Assembly (NCBI RefSeq): GCF_001662875.1
Contig: NZ_JPVZ01000002.1
Location: 606,808-670,807, forward strand
Source of the DNA: Thalassospira tepidiphila MCCC 1A03514
Lineage (GTDB): Bacteria; Pseudomonadota; Alphaproteobacteria; Rhodospirillales; Thalassospiraceae
DNA length: 64,000 nucleotides
Direction of reading: 5' to 3'
The notes below the pieces were generated by a model. The model saw only the letters and a list, made by a program, of their open reading frames with translations. It was not told the DNA's origin and made no database searches. The position numbers and the translations under genes are program-made. Shown here in pieces: positions 52,763 to 61,590 of this stretch (the stretch's first letter is position 1; every line of letters begins with the position of its first letter).

Positions 52763-54244
52763 TCAGTTCCCGAGTGGCAATTTGACTGTGAAAACAGCAC
52801 CATCCGGCCCTGTTGCAGTGAGGCGAAGTTCACCGTTATGGGTGCTGATCAGTTCGCGCGCGATGGCAAGGCCAAGTCCGGTACCGCCTTGGCGCCCGCT
52901 GCCGGCAAACGGGACGAACAGGTTCTTGATCGCCTTTTCGGGCAAACCCGGCCCGTTGTCGGCTATGAAAACTTCAATAGAGCGGCGGGGGCTAGCCGAT
53001 TCGTCACCCTTTTCAGGTTCGGTTTGAATTTTGTGACTGATGGTGACGGTGGTTGCCCCGGCCTCCAGCGGGTTGCGCATCAGGTTGCTGAAGGCGCGAA
53101 ACAGCATGTCATAGTCCGCTTCAAGCATGACATCATCAGGCAGGTCGATCTCAATGCGCGCGGGGCAGGGTTTGCTGGCCACAGGTGCATCGCCCATGCC
53201 GCCATCAAGCAACGGTTCGCATTTTTGCAGCAAAATCTGATCGCGGATTTCTTCGATCAGTTCAATCAGCGTGAAGGTTGCCAGATCGCGCGGTGGTGGC
53301 GTCTCGCGGGCAAATGACAGGGTTTGTTCACTGATATAAACCGCACGTTCCATCGATGACAACAATCGCGGCACCACAGCGCGGACTTCGTCGTCTTCGC
53401 TTTTGGCAAGCTGTTCTGTCATCAGCATCGAGGTCGCCAATGCATTACGCAGATCATGGCTGATTTTGGTGGCGGCCGTGCCCAAGGCGGCAAGACGGCG
53501 GCGCTGATTGAGCATTGCCTGGATGTCTTGCTGCATCATGGCGAGTTCCTGGCGGGCAACACCGATTTCATCATCACGTTCGCCCGGATTGATCAGCGAT
53601 GCCTTGTCCTGCGGATCTTCGCGAAAACGGATCATGTCGCTGGTCAGGGTTCGCATCGGGCGCACCAGCAACCGGTTAAGCGCGAAATAGACAAGACCGG
53701 CTGTAAAGAACGAAATCATCAGCGACAGGCCAAATACCCGCCAACCGAAATTGCGCATCGCCTCGGTCAGGCGGTCTTCATGCACAAGCACCTCGATCTC
53801 GAAATCGGGCGCCATGGAGGGCATGCCGACCACGCGCAATACCCGGTTTTCGGTCTGGCTGAGTGTTGCCAGCCCCTCCATCAAGGCCATCGGGATCGAA
53901 AAATCGCTCAGATTGACGTCCTTGTCGACCTTGGCGGGCATATCATCGCGTTGCAGCAGCAATTTGCGATCTTCACGGCGCAGGATGACCGCCTCGATCC
54001 CGGCATTGGACAGAAGTTCGCGTTCAAGATCGTCGGGGATCATTTGATCGGGGGTGGCTTCAAGGGCAAGGGCCGCGAGGTAGCCTGAATCCAAGTGCGC
54101 CTTTAACCAGTCGATCCGAAAGCGCGCGACAGAAGGGGCAAAGACAAACACCTCGGCAAGCATCACAAAGCTTACCGTCAGCACCAGAAGGCGCGCGGAA
54201 AGCGATTTGGCCCATGGGGGCAATTTCAGATGCCGGTTATTCAT
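52763..54244 (-). CDS. Membrane sensor histidine kinase, orphan
   Basis: This 493-residue protein has TM1 (about 18-38), a periplasmic sensor of about 135 residues, TM2 (about 172-190), a HAMP domain (LLVRPMRTLTSDM onward), HisKA with the phosphoacceptor His in ISHDLRNAL, and a HATPase domain (FSNLMRNPLEAGA, ADNGPGLP, GGTGLGLAI). No response regulator is adjacent; the flavoprotein/TVP38 pair lies 80 bp upstream on the same strand, so it may share their transcript. The stimulus is unknown. Confidence 0.92.
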   Translation of the reverse strand: MNNRHLKLPPWAKSLSARLLVLTVSFVMLAEVFVFAPSVARFRIDWLKAHLDSGYLAALALEATPDQMIPDDLERELLSNAGIEAVILRREDRKLLLQRDDMPAKVDKDVNLSDFSIPMALMEGLATLSQTENRVLRVVGMPSMAPDFEIEVLVHEDRLTEAMRNFGWRVFGLSLMISFFTAGLVYFALNRLLVRPMRTLTSDMIRFREDPQDKASLINPGERDDEIGVARQELAMMQQDIQAMLNQRRRLAALGTAATKISHDLRNALATSMLMTEQLAKSEDDEVRAVVPRLLSSMERAVYISEQTLSFARETPPPRDLATFTLIELIEEIRDQILLQKCEPLLDGGMGDAPVASKPCPARIEIDLPDDVMLEADYDMLFRAFSNLMRNPLEAGATTVTISHKIQTEPEKGDESASPRRSIEVFIADNGPGLPEKAIKNLFVPFAGSGRQGGTGLGLAIARELISTHNGELRLTATGPDGAVFTVKLPLGN

Positions 54245-54324
54245 TTTTGGATGTTAGGCCAATAAGCCGAAAAAAGTACAGCAATACAGATGCTTGTTTT
54301 CATACGCGATGGCAAGCAAGCCGC

Positions 54325-55752
54325 TTATGCGAACCTGAGCAGAAAACGCACAAGCTTGCGGGTTTTTTCGCCAAACAGGCTGGGTGTGTACCAGGCCCCG
54401 GCGACGCGTTTGGAAAGTTCGCCCAAGGTCGGGTAAGGCGCAATCATCCCGGCGATGGCGCCAATCTTCATCTTCTTGCTGATGGCCAGTGACCAGACAC
54501 CGATCAGTTCACCCGCCTGCCGTCCGACGATGGCAGCCCCCAGAATTCGACCGTTTGGTTTGGTGATGACCTTGATGAAGCCCTCGGTCTCGGCCTCTGC
54601 CCGGGCGCGGTCATTTTCGGCGTAATCCCAGGTCACAACGCGGATGTCATCGCCATATTGTTCGCGGGCAGCCTTTTCGGTCAGACCGACCTGTGCCAGT
54701 TCCGGGTTGGTGTAGGTCACCCATGGCACGGCACTGTGATCAACCTTGGCCGGAAGACGGAACAGCGCATTGCGAATGACGATGCCTGCGTCATATCCTG
54801 CCATATGGGTAAATTGCAGGCCGCCGGTGATATCGCCAATGGCAAAGACTTTTTTGTTTGACGTCCGCAATCGCGCATCGACGGAAATGCCGCGGTCGGT
54901 ATAGTCAATACCGGCATCCTTCAGGCCGAGATTTTCGACATTGGGTTTGCGTCCGGTTGCCAGCAACAGGTGGCTGCCTTCCAAGGTAATCTCGATACCC
55001 TGATGTTCGATCACGACCCGGATCTGATCATTCACATCAAGGATTTCCTTGGTTTTCGCCCCTTCATAAAGGCTGATGCCATCGGCCTTGATCCGGTTGC
55101 GGACAACAGCCACCAGATCTGGATCATCCTTGGGCAGGATGGTGCCCATTTCAATCACGGTAACTTTTGCGCCCAGCTGATGATGGGCCTGCGCCATTTC
55201 CAGACCAATGGGGCCGCCACCGATGATGATCAGATGTTCTGGGCGAACGCGGTTTTCGAAAATGGTTTCGTTGGTGAAATAGCGAACGGTCTCAAGCCCC
55301 GGGATCGGCGGTACTGCCGCACGCGATCCGGTGGCGATGACAAAGCGTTTGGCCCTGATTGTGGTGTCACCGGCAACGACTTCACCCGGACCGGTAAAAC
55401 GGGCTTCGGCCTGAATGACCGTGCAGCCGAGTTCTTCGAACCGTTCGACGGAATCATGGGGCGCGATGCCCGCGATCACGGAATGAACATGATCGATTGC
55501 CCGGCCAAAGTCGATCTCTACTGGGCCTGTCAATACGCCAAACCGTGAAGCCCTGCGTGCATTTTCCGCGGCATGGCCAGCGGCCAGCAGGGCCTTGGAC
55601 GGAACACAGCCGGTATTAAGGCAATCACCGCCCATCTTGCCCTTTTCAATCAGGACAACCTTTGCGCCCATCTGCACCGCACCGGCGGCAACGGAAAGGC
55701 CGCCTGATCCAGCCCCGATGACACAAATGTCGGTCGTGATGATCTTATTCAT
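54325..55752 (-). CDS. FAD-dependent pyridine nucleotide-disulfide oxidoreductase (mercuric reductase/LPD-like)
   Basis: This 475-residue flavoprotein has GAGSGGLSVAAG for FAD, the redox-active CLNTGCVPSK, a second Rossmann motif IIGGGPIGLEMA for NAD(P)H and the C-terminal dimer domain. The catalytic His-Glu dyad of lipoamide dehydrogenase is altered: HAHPT is replaced by APYPT, so it is neither a normal LPD nor, lacking a C-terminal Cys pair, a mercuric reductase. Its start overlaps the TVP38 stop by 8 bp. This pairing is common, and membrane redox or detoxification is a reasonable guess. Confidence 0.88.
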   Translation of the reverse strand: MNKIITTDICVIGAGSGGLSVAAGAVQMGAKVVLIEKGKMGGDCLNTGCVPSKALLAAGHAAENARRASRFGVLTGPVEIDFGRAIDHVHSVIAGIAPHDSVERFEELGCTVIQAEARFTGPGEVVAGDTTIRAKRFVIATGSRAAVPPIPGLETVRYFTNETIFENRVRPEHLIIIGGGPIGLEMAQAHHQLGAKVTVIEMGTILPKDDPDLVAVVRNRIKADGISLYEGAKTKEILDVNDQIRVVIEHQGIEITLEGSHLLLATGRKPNVENLGLKDAGIDYTDRGISVDARLRTSNKKVFAIGDITGGLQFTHMAGYDAGIVIRNALFRLPAKVDHSAVPWVTYTNPELAQVGLTEKAAREQYGDDIRVVTWDYAENDRARAEAETEGFIKVITKPNGRILGAAIVGRQAGELIGVWSLAISKKMKIGAIAGMIAPYPTLGELSKRVAGAWYTPSLFGEKTRKLVRFLLRFA

Positions 55753-56539
55753 CGGCGTTCGCCCCGATTTTACGTTTGCGCAATTTCTTGTAGGCCACCG
55801 GCAAAAGGGCCAGCACGGCGAGCCCGATGATCGGGGTCAGAATACGGGGTTCAAAGATGATGCCAAGATCAGGTGTCTTGCCCTGATCAAACAGCGCACC
55901 AAGGCCGTCCCCGATGGAGGAATAGACAAAAGTGCCCGGAATGATGCCGATCATGGTGCCAAAGACAAAGGATCGCAGTTTGACGCCAAGAAGGGCCGGC
56001 ACAAGATTGACCAGCCAGAACGGGAAGATCGGAATCAGGCGCAAAACCATCAGGTAGCTGAACGCGTTTTCAGCAAAGCCTTCCTCCATCCTGCGGACGG
56101 CGTTTCCGGCCTTGGCACGCATCAGATCGTAAAACGCATAGCGGGCCGCAAGGTAAACGATCGTCGCGCCGATGGTTGCAGAGACCACAACATAACTGGT
56201 GGCAAGAAACGCCCCGAACAGAAAGCCACCCGTGATGGTCAGGATCGACCCGATTGGAAGGGAAAGTGCGACTGAAACGACATAAAGCCCCATAAAGACC
56301 AAAACGCTGGAAACCGGGTTATCGGCGACAAAGCCCTGCAACAGGTCGCGGTTTTCACGCAGGGACTCAAAAGACAGCAAATCCAGAACGCCGCTGGCCC
56401 ATGCAATGACAAGTCCGACAACCAGAACAATCACCGGCAAAAGCTTGCGCCATAGGGGCTTTGACGTGCCTTTGATTTCGCTATGGGTATCTGGTTTCTG
56501 GTCGGACAAGTGTGACGCCATTGAACTGGTTTTGGTCAT
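55745..56539 (-). CDS. TVP38/TMEM64 (VTT/DedA-like) membrane protein
   Basis: This 264-residue protein has about six hydrophobic segments and the VTT motifs: LPIGSILTITGGFLFGAF and RLIPIFPFWLVNLVPALLGV with GTMIGIIPGTFVYSSIG. The family is related to DedA and eukaryotic TMEM41B scramblases and may move lipids. ATG 56539 is taken; upstream frame residues look unrelated. It is the first gene of a unit with the flavoprotein (8-bp overlap) and perhaps the histidine kinase. Confidence 0.9.
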   Translation of the reverse strand: MTKTSSMASHLSDQKPDTHSEIKGTSKPLWRKLLPVIVLVVGLVIAWASGVLDLLSFESLRENRDLLQGFVADNPVSSVLVFMGLYVVSVALSLPIGSILTITGGFLFGAFLATSYVVVSATIGATIVYLAARYAFYDLMRAKAGNAVRRMEEGFAENAFSYLMVLRLIPIFPFWLVNLVPALLGVKLRSFVFGTMIGIIPGTFVYSSIGDGLGALFDQGKTPDLGIIFEPRILTPIIGLAVLALLPVAYKKLRKRKIGANADE

Positions 56540-56737
56540 TGATTTCAGGCTCTTGCAAGTCGTTCGTTCGGGTCGAAATGCATATCCCTGAAGATAGGAT
56601 CGCATTATTTGACCCAACATTAGAGAGAAATTTCAAAACTTGCTTATGAACTGCCTTCACCATTGCGTGAGGGCAAATTGTACAAAGCCTGGCCGGATGG
56701 TGCAGGAACATGCGCAATAAACCTGAGGGAGTGGCGC

Positions 56738-56766
56738 TTGACGTAGGGGAAAACTGGACGTATCGT
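56738..56766 (+). promoter_or_regulatory. Promoter of the metZ riboswitch transcript
   Basis: TTGACG and TATCGT are separated by exactly 17 bp. Transcription would begin near 56773, just at the 5' edge of the SAM-II aptamer, which strongly supports the assignment. Confidence 0.7.
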
Positions 56767-56772
56767 CTGCGC

Positions 56773-56828
56773 ATCGTGGGATTTGTCGACCGGCTTGCGG
56801 CCACGTAAAAAATCGCTAAAGAGGGGTG
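56773..56828 (+). ncRNA. SAM-II riboswitch (metA motif)
   Basis: The stretch carries the SAM-II core: CGTGG (56775-56779) pairs with CCACG (56801-56805) as P1, the loop contains GATTTG and CCGGCTTGC, and the 3' tail reads AATCGCTAAAGAGG, which forms the pseudoknot. It lies between a good promoter and metZ. SAM binding should lower metZ expression. Confidence 0.93.
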
Positions 56829-56840
56829 CTATGGCTTCGG

Positions 56841-56873
56841 CCCTGACCCATTCATGCCGGTCAGGGTTTTTTT
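56841..56873 (+). terminator. Intrinsic terminator between the SAM-II aptamer and metZ
   Basis: CCCTGACC pairs with GGTCAGGG around a 10-nt loop and is followed by T7. It stands 12 nt after the aptamer and 50 nt before metZ, so the riboswitch may act by transcription termination here. Confidence 0.8.
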
Positions 56874-56922
56874 GTGTCCGGATTACGGTATGCATACATT
56901 CCGGGCATGTAGGAGCAAGACG

Positions 56923-58125
56923 ATGACGACCGACAAAAAGGCTTCCGATAACTGGCGCGCAGCGACCCGATCCGTGCGTGGTGGTACAGCGCGCAGCGGG
57001 TTCTGCGAGACCTCCGAAGCCATCTTTATGAATTCCGGCTATGTGTATGAAACTGCCGCCGAGGCCGAGGCCTCCTTTGATGGCAGCGGTCCGGAACGTT
57101 TTGTGTATTCGCGTTTCGCCAACCCGACCGTTGGCATGTTCGAAGAACGCCTTGCCCTGATCGAGGGCGCGCAATATTGCCGCGCGACGGCATCGGGTAT
57201 GTCGGCTGTCTGGAATGCATTGGCGGCCAGCACCAAGGCCGGTGGCCGTGTGGTTGGATCGCGTGCGCTGTTCGGGTCGTGTGAGTTTATCCTGACCACG
57301 CTTTTGCCGCGGTTCGGCGTTGAGACCGAACTGGTGGACGGCACGGACAAGGACGCCTGGGAAAAGGCACTTTCGAAACCGGCCGATGCGGTTTTCCTTG
57401 AAACACCGTCGAACCCGACCCTTGAGGTTCTTGATATCGCCTTCATTTCCGAACTGGCGCACAAGGCCGGTGCCAAGGTGATTGTCGATAACGTCTTTGC
57501 CACACCGATCCTGCAAAAGCCGATGGAACTGGGGGCGGATATTGTCGTCTATTCCGCGACCAAGCATATCGATGGTCAGGGGCGCTGCCTTGGCGGGGCA
57601 ATCCTGTTTAATGACAAGGAATGGCATGACGAACATCTGACCACCTTCCTGCGTCATACGGGGCCAAGCATGAGCCCGTTCAATGCCTGGGTTCTTCTTA
57701 AGGGGCTTGAGACACTTAGCCTGCGTGTGGATCAGCATATTCGCAATGCAACTGCATTGGCTGAGTTTCTTACGGAACAGCCGCAGGTGTCACGCGTTCT
57801 ATATCCGGGGCTGAAAAGTCACCCGCAGCATGAACTGGCAATGAAGCAAATGTCTGGCCGTGGTGGTGGATTGATCGCAATCGAGCTTGCCGGTGGTAAG
57901 AAAGCAGCCTTCTCGTTGCTTGATAATCTCAAGCTGATTGATATTTCCAACAACCTTGGCGATGCAAAAAGCCTTGCAACCCATCCCTGGACGACCACGC
58001 ATCAGCGTGTACCGGCCGAGGACAAGGTCGCAATGGGCATTACCGAGGGCACGCTGCGTCTATCTGTCGGTCTGGAAGATATTGATGACCTCAAGGAAGA
58101 CCTGTTGGCGGCCCTTGCCGTTTAA
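56923..58125 (+). CDS. metZ: O-succinylhomoserine sulfhydrylase
   Basis: This 400-residue PLP enzyme of the Cys/Met metabolism family has SRFANPTVGMFEERLALIEGA, the ATASGMSAVWNAL segment, and the PLP lysine K214 in SATKHIDGQG. It makes homocysteine directly from O-succinyl- (or O-acetyl-) homoserine and sulfide. AGGAG lies seven bases before the ATG at 56923. A promoter, SAM-II riboswitch and terminator precede it, so expression falls when SAM is plentiful. apaG follows about 200 bp downstream, the usual alphaproteobacterial order. Confidence 0.95.
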   Translation: MTTDKKASDNWRAATRSVRGGTARSGFCETSEAIFMNSGYVYETAAEAEASFDGSGPERFVYSRFANPTVGMFEERLALIEGAQYCRATASGMSAVWNALAASTKAGGRVVGSRALFGSCEFILTTLLPRFGVETELVDGTDKDAWEKALSKPADAVFLETPSNPTLEVLDIAFISELAHKAGAKVIVDNVFATPILQKPMELGADIVVYSATKHIDGQGRCLGGAILFNDKEWHDEHLTTFLRHTGPSMSPFNAWVLLKGLETLSLRVDQHIRNATALAEFLTEQPQVSRVLYPGLKSHPQHELAMKQMSGRGGGLIAIELAGGKKAAFSLLDNLKLIDISNNLGDAKSLATHPWTTTHQRVPAEDKVAMGITEGTLRLSVGLEDIDDLKEDLLAALAV

Positions 58126-58159
58126 AAGCATGGACCAACAGTAATCCTGACATCGATCC

Positions 58160-58188
58160 GGCCCGTACATTGTGCGGGCCTTTTCGTT
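58160..58188 (+). terminator. Intrinsic terminator after metZ
   Basis: GGCCCG pairs with CGGGCC around a 9-nt loop and is followed by TTTTCGTTT. Confidence 0.65.
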
Positions 58189-58325
58189 TCCGATCCGGGG
58201 GATAATGCCAGTTTGTTTTGACTGCTGACTGGTACTTTCGGGAAGGATTGTCTACATAAAGGGTCCATCCATCGCATTCTTGGCTGATGCAAATTGACTG
58301 GAACACACTTGGCCCGGAGATATGC

Positions 58326-58718
58326 ATGTATTCGACCGTAACCCACGACATCAAGGTATCGGTAAAGCCGATGTTCCTTGAGGACGAATCAGACCCGGAC
58401 ACCCATCGTTACATTTGGGCTTATCGCATCGAGATAGAGAATCTCGGCTCGAAAACTGTTCAGTTGCTTAACCGTCATTGGCGGATTACGGATTCGCGTG
58501 GCGAAACCCAGGAAGTCAAAGGCCCGGGTGTTGTCGGCGAACAGCCTGTTTTGGCATGTGGCGAAAGTTTCAACTACACCAGTGGCGCGCCATTGACCAC
58601 GCCAAGCGGATTCATGGTGGGCACTTTCGAAATGACGGATATGGACGGCAATCATTTTGATATTGCGATTCCAGCCTTTTCGCTGGACAGTCCGCATGGG
58701 CAACACACTGTGAACTGA
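58326..58718 (+). CDS. apaG: ApaG protein
   Basis: This 130-residue fibronectin-III-like protein has the ApaG signatures YIWAYRIEIENLGSKTVQLLNRHW, GPGVVGEQPVL and SGAPLTTPSGFMVGTFEM. Its role is uncertain; links to Co2+/Mg2+ efflux and diadenosine tetraphosphate have been reported for the family. GGAG supports the ATG at 58326; earlier starts would add 13 residues. It sits between metZ and folE on the same strand. Confidence 0.95.
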   Translation: MYSTVTHDIKVSVKPMFLEDESDPDTHRYIWAYRIEIENLGSKTVQLLNRHWRITDSRGETQEVKGPGVVGEQPVLACGESFNYTSGAPLTTPSGFMVGTFEMTDMDGNHFDIAIPAFSLDSPHGQHTVN

Positions 58719-58806
58719 TCGCGTCAAAAAACAGTATCAGGTAGCGCGGGCCGAGAGCCCCACCAAGGCAGGTTCAATCCTGTAATAAAATGACAAAGGA
58801 TTTGGT

Positions 58807-59397
58807 ATGTGCAGCGAACATAACCCGGTGAAGCGTCCGACACGCGAAGAAGCAGAAGAAGCGGTTCGGACACTTCTGCGTTGGGCCGGGGATGATCCCG
58901 ACCGCGAAGGTTTGCGCGGAACCCCTGACCGTGTGGCACGGTCTTATGGTGAATTCTTTGCTGGCTATCAGCAGGACCCGGCCGAGATTCTGCGTCGGAC
59001 ATTCGAAGAAACCGACGGCTATGACGAAATGGTCGTTCTGCGCGACATTCGCGTCGAATCCTATTGCGAACATCACATGGTGCCGATCATTGGTGTGGCA
59101 CATGTCGCCTATCTGCCGCGCCGCCGTGTCGTTGGTATTTCCAAACTGGCCCGCGTGGTCGAGGTTTATGCCAAACGCCTGCAGATTCAGGAAAAGATGA
59201 CCGCACAGGTTGCCAACACCATTCAGGAAGAGCTTGATCCGCTTGGCGTGGCGGTGGTGATTGATGCCAATCACCAATGCATGAGCACCCGTGGCGTGCA
59301 CAAGACCGGCGTATCAATGGTGACCAGCCGGATGCTTGGCGCATTTCGCGATGACCCGATCACACGCCGCGAATTCTTTGCCATGATCGGTCGCTAA
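58807..59397 (+). CDS. folE: GTP cyclohydrolase I
   Basis: This 196-residue enzyme converts GTP to dihydroneopterin triphosphate, the first step of folate (and often queuosine precursor) synthesis. The zinc motif region [11 protein letters not shown], the [17 protein letters not shown] segment and the late [10 protein letters not shown] are all present. AAGGA precedes the ATG. The 88-bp upstream gap has a small hairpin but no riboswitch I can support. A strong terminator follows. Confidence 0.97.
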   Translation: MCSEHNPVKRPTREEAEEAVRTLLRWAGDDPDREGLRGTPDRVARSYGEFFAGYQQDPAEILRRTFEETDGYDEMVVLRDIRVESYCEHHMVPIIGVAHVAYLPRRRVVGISKLARVVEVYAKRLQIQEKMTAQVANTIQEELDPLGVAVVIDANHQCMSTRGVHKTGVSMVTSRMLGAFRDDPITRREFFAMIGR

Positions 59398-59418
59398 GAC
59401 GCAGTCAGATGATCCAAT

Positions 59419-59456
59419 AAAAAAGGTCGCAGCACTAAAATGCTGCGACCTTTTTT
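59419..59456 (+). terminator. Bidirectional intrinsic terminator after folE
   Basis: AAAAAAGGTCGCAGCA pairs with TGCTGCGACCTTTTTT around a 6-nt loop. It lies between the converging folE and cytochrome c' genes. Confidence 0.9.
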
Positions 59457-59483
59457 GCGTCGGGACCGCAAAATTTGTCCGGC

Positions 59484-59948
59484 CTATTCCTTGAAATCGC
59501 TATGGCAGGATTTGCAGGTCTGCATCATTTCACCAAGTGATGCCTTGAAGTCGTCTTCTGATCCGCCGGAAACTGCGACCGATTTAAGATCGCTGGCCTT
59601 GGCGTGCAGTTCGTTTGCCAGATTGGTGAATTTTGACCAGTCTTCCCAGATGTCTGACAGTGCTTCAGACGGTTTGCCATTACTGCCTTCTGGGAAGAGG
59701 GCGGTAAAGGTCTCGCCCGAGTGACCTTCGATAATCGTCGCGGCTTTCACGACCTGATCCGGGTCATAGGGCAATGCACCCTTCATCATCGGGACCATGA
59801 TTTTGACCTGTTGGCCAATGGCCTTCATGCCTTCCATGCGCTCCTTGACAACACCGGTTGCCCCTTCGTGGGCGATGGCGGCAATGCTGACCGTCATGGT
59901 CAAGGCGATGGCGGCTCCTGCTAGTGCTTTCAACTCTCTCTTCCCCAT
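59484..59948 (-). CDS. Cytochrome c' (class II c-type cytochrome)
   Basis: This 154-residue exported protein has a signal peptide (residues 1-26, ending AIA) and a four-helix-bundle mature part with the heme motif C145-K-S-C148-H149 near the C-terminus, typical of cytochrome c'. Such proteins bind NO or CO in the periplasm and may buffer nitrosative stress. No c-type maturation or nitrogen-oxide genes are near. The converging terminator after folE also serves this gene. Confidence 0.93.
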   Translation of the reverse strand: MGKRELKALAGAAIALTMTVSIAAIAHEGATGVVKERMEGMKAIGQQVKIMVPMMKGALPYDPDQVVKAATIIEGHSGETFTALFPEGSNGKPSEALSDIWEDWSKFTNLANELHAKASDLKSVAVSGGSEDDFKASLGEMMQTCKSCHSDFKE

Positions 59949-59993
59949 TCTAGGTGTGCCTAACTGATGGTATTTTGTGTTTGTTCACGTGCT

Positions 59994-60866
59994 TTAGTGC
60001 CGAAATCGGGCAAGGATATGGTCAACCGAACCGACATAATGGCCGCCAAACAGGCGAACATGGACCAGTAACGGATAAAGGTTATACAAATCACGGCGTT
60101 CTTCAAAGAACCCCGGCTCTATCGGCAGTATTTCATCATACCGAGCGAAAAATTCCGGTGTCAGATCACCAAACAACGTCCCAAAGGCCAGTTCGATTTC
60201 CCGATCGCCGTAATAGATCGCCGGATCAATCAAGCCCGCAAGTCTGTCAGACTGGCACAGGATATTGCCACCCCACAAGTCACCATGCAGCAGCGCCGCT
60301 GTGCTTTGGTCTGGCAAAAGATCACCAAGCCTGTCGATCAATCGATCAACGCGTGCGGCCATACTACCCGGAAGCTTGCCTTCGCGATGTGCGTGTTGCG
60401 CCATATGGCGCAAACGGTGTTCGGCGAAGAACGTGATCCAGCTTTCCTCGGGTGTATTTGGTTGCGCCAGGCCGCCAATTAAAGTGTCAAAGCCAAGTCC
60501 GAACGTTTCGGATGTTACCTGATGCTGGCTTGCCAGCTGTTCGGCAAGGTCGCGCTGCACACGTCCAGTCATCCGGTTGTCATTGGCGATAAATGTCATC
60601 ACCAGACAATTTGCGTCGGCATGGATGACCTCGGGGCAAGGGATGGGGGAGTGCGTTTTGAAATAACGCAGCATTTCCGCCTCGATCAAAAGACCTGCAT
60701 CATTTTCCGCGTCATTTGTCGTGCTGTGCTTGATCACCAGTTGCCGCCCGTCGTCCAGATCGGCGCGCATTACATCGGCAACGCACCCACCCGAAAGTGG
60801 TGCGACGGATCGCACCGACGCCCCGGTATAGCGTTTGATAAAATCTGCAAGCGCGCGTTTGTCCAT
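59994..60866 (-). CDS. Fructosamine kinase family protein
   Basis: This 290-residue protein is related to aminoglycoside/choline phosphotransferases and fits FN3K-like proteins: VIKHSTTN with the ATP-binding lysine, the catalytic loop LLHGDLWGGNIL and LIDPAIYYGDREIELAFG. It probably phosphorylates ketosamines on glycated proteins to trigger their repair. The low-molecular-weight phosphatase gene lies 23 bp upstream in the same direction, a recurrent pairing that suggests joint processing of phosphorylated sugar adducts. Confidence 0.92.
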   Translation of the reverse strand: MDKRALADFIKRYTGASVRSVAPLSGGCVADVMRADLDDGRQLVIKHSTTNDAENDAGLLIEAEMLRYFKTHSPIPCPEVIHADANCLVMTFIANDNRMTGRVQRDLAEQLASQHQVTSETFGLGFDTLIGGLAQPNTPEESWITFFAEHRLRHMAQHAHREGKLPGSMAARVDRLIDRLGDLLPDQSTAALLHGDLWGGNILCQSDRLAGLIDPAIYYGDREIELAFGTLFGDLTPEFFARYDEILPIEPGFFEERRDLYNLYPLLVHVRLFGGHYVGSVDHILARFRH

Positions 60867-60889
60867 AATCCTATCCGGGGGCTGGACTC

Positions 60890-61366
60890 CTAGATTTCGT
60901 GTTTTTCGCGGATGTGCGACAGCAGGTTGCTTGAGGCTTCCTCGATCATGTCAAACACATCGACAAACCCGTTGGCACCGCCGTAATAGGGATCGGGGAC
61001 ACTTTGTCCGGCCATCGACGGATGATAATCCAGAAACAGCTCAATACGGTGCTGATGGGTGTTGGGTGCCTGGCGGCGCATATCGCGCAAATGCCCGTCA
61101 TCCATGGCCAGAACATAGTCAAATTCGTGATAGTCGGCGGGCCTGATCTTGCGGGATCGAATGTCGCTAAGATCAATGCCGCGACTTTTGGCCATTTCGC
61201 GCGATCGCGGGTCGGGCAATTCACCAACATGATAGGCCGACAACCCGCAGCTATCGACGCTGATATGGTCATCCAGTCCGGCGTCACGAACCATCTTGCG
61301 AAAAACGCCATCGGCCGTGGGCGAACGACATATATTGCCGGTGCAGACGAAAAGAACCTTGATCAC
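60890..61366 (-). CDS. Low-molecular-weight protein tyrosine phosphatase family protein
   Basis: This 158-residue protein has the phosphatase loop C8-TGNICRS and the catalytic DPYYGG segment. The family removes phosphate from tyrosine or small sugar phosphates. It begins with GTG and is followed after 23 bp by the fructosamine kinase gene. Given that pairing, a phosphosugar or glycated-protein substrate is as likely as phosphotyrosine. Confidence 0.94.
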   Translation of the reverse strand: MIKVLFVCTGNICRSPTADGVFRKMVRDAGLDDHISVDSCGLSAYHVGELPDPRSREMAKSRGIDLSDIRSRKIRPADYHEFDYVLAMDDGHLRDMRRQAPNTHQHRIELFLDYHPSMAGQSVPDPYYGGANGFVDVFDMIEEASSNLLSHIREKHEI

Positions 61367-61528
61367 ACTATCAATCCGTATTGTCTGGGAAGGGGCAGAA
61401 GATGTTTAAAAGTGCCATGCCCGCACCCGGTCGGCAATGGCTTGTCGTTGAGCCAAGTGACCTTCATCTCAGCGGGTTTTTTAAAAATCGTGATCAATGT
61501 AACAGCTTCGTGACATTTTGAATGTGAC

Positions 61529-61558
61529 ACTGACAGGTCAGTCATTAGTTTGTATGAT
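61529..61558 (+). promoter_or_regulatory. Promoter of the AraC gene with overlapping palindrome
   Basis: CTGACA and TATGAT, each 5 of 6 matches to consensus, are spaced by 17 bp. A perfect dyad ACTGAC-AG-GTCAGT (61529-61542) covers the -35, suggesting repression or autoregulation. The gene starts about 33 bp downstream. Confidence 0.65.
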
Positions 61559-61590
61559 CGCGCCAATTACCTTTAATTTGGCGCGTTTTG

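Noticed and set aside
58760..58806. A small hairpin CAGG-TTCAAT-CCTG before folE, resembling a tRNA T-arm or a preQ1 aptamer.
   Set aside because: There is no cloverleaf around it and the tail lacks the preQ1 pseudoknot pairing.
59980..59998. CACGTG core near 59986 as a second parS site.
   Set aside because: Only one half matches (GTTCACGTG); the other arm is CTTT rather than AAAC.
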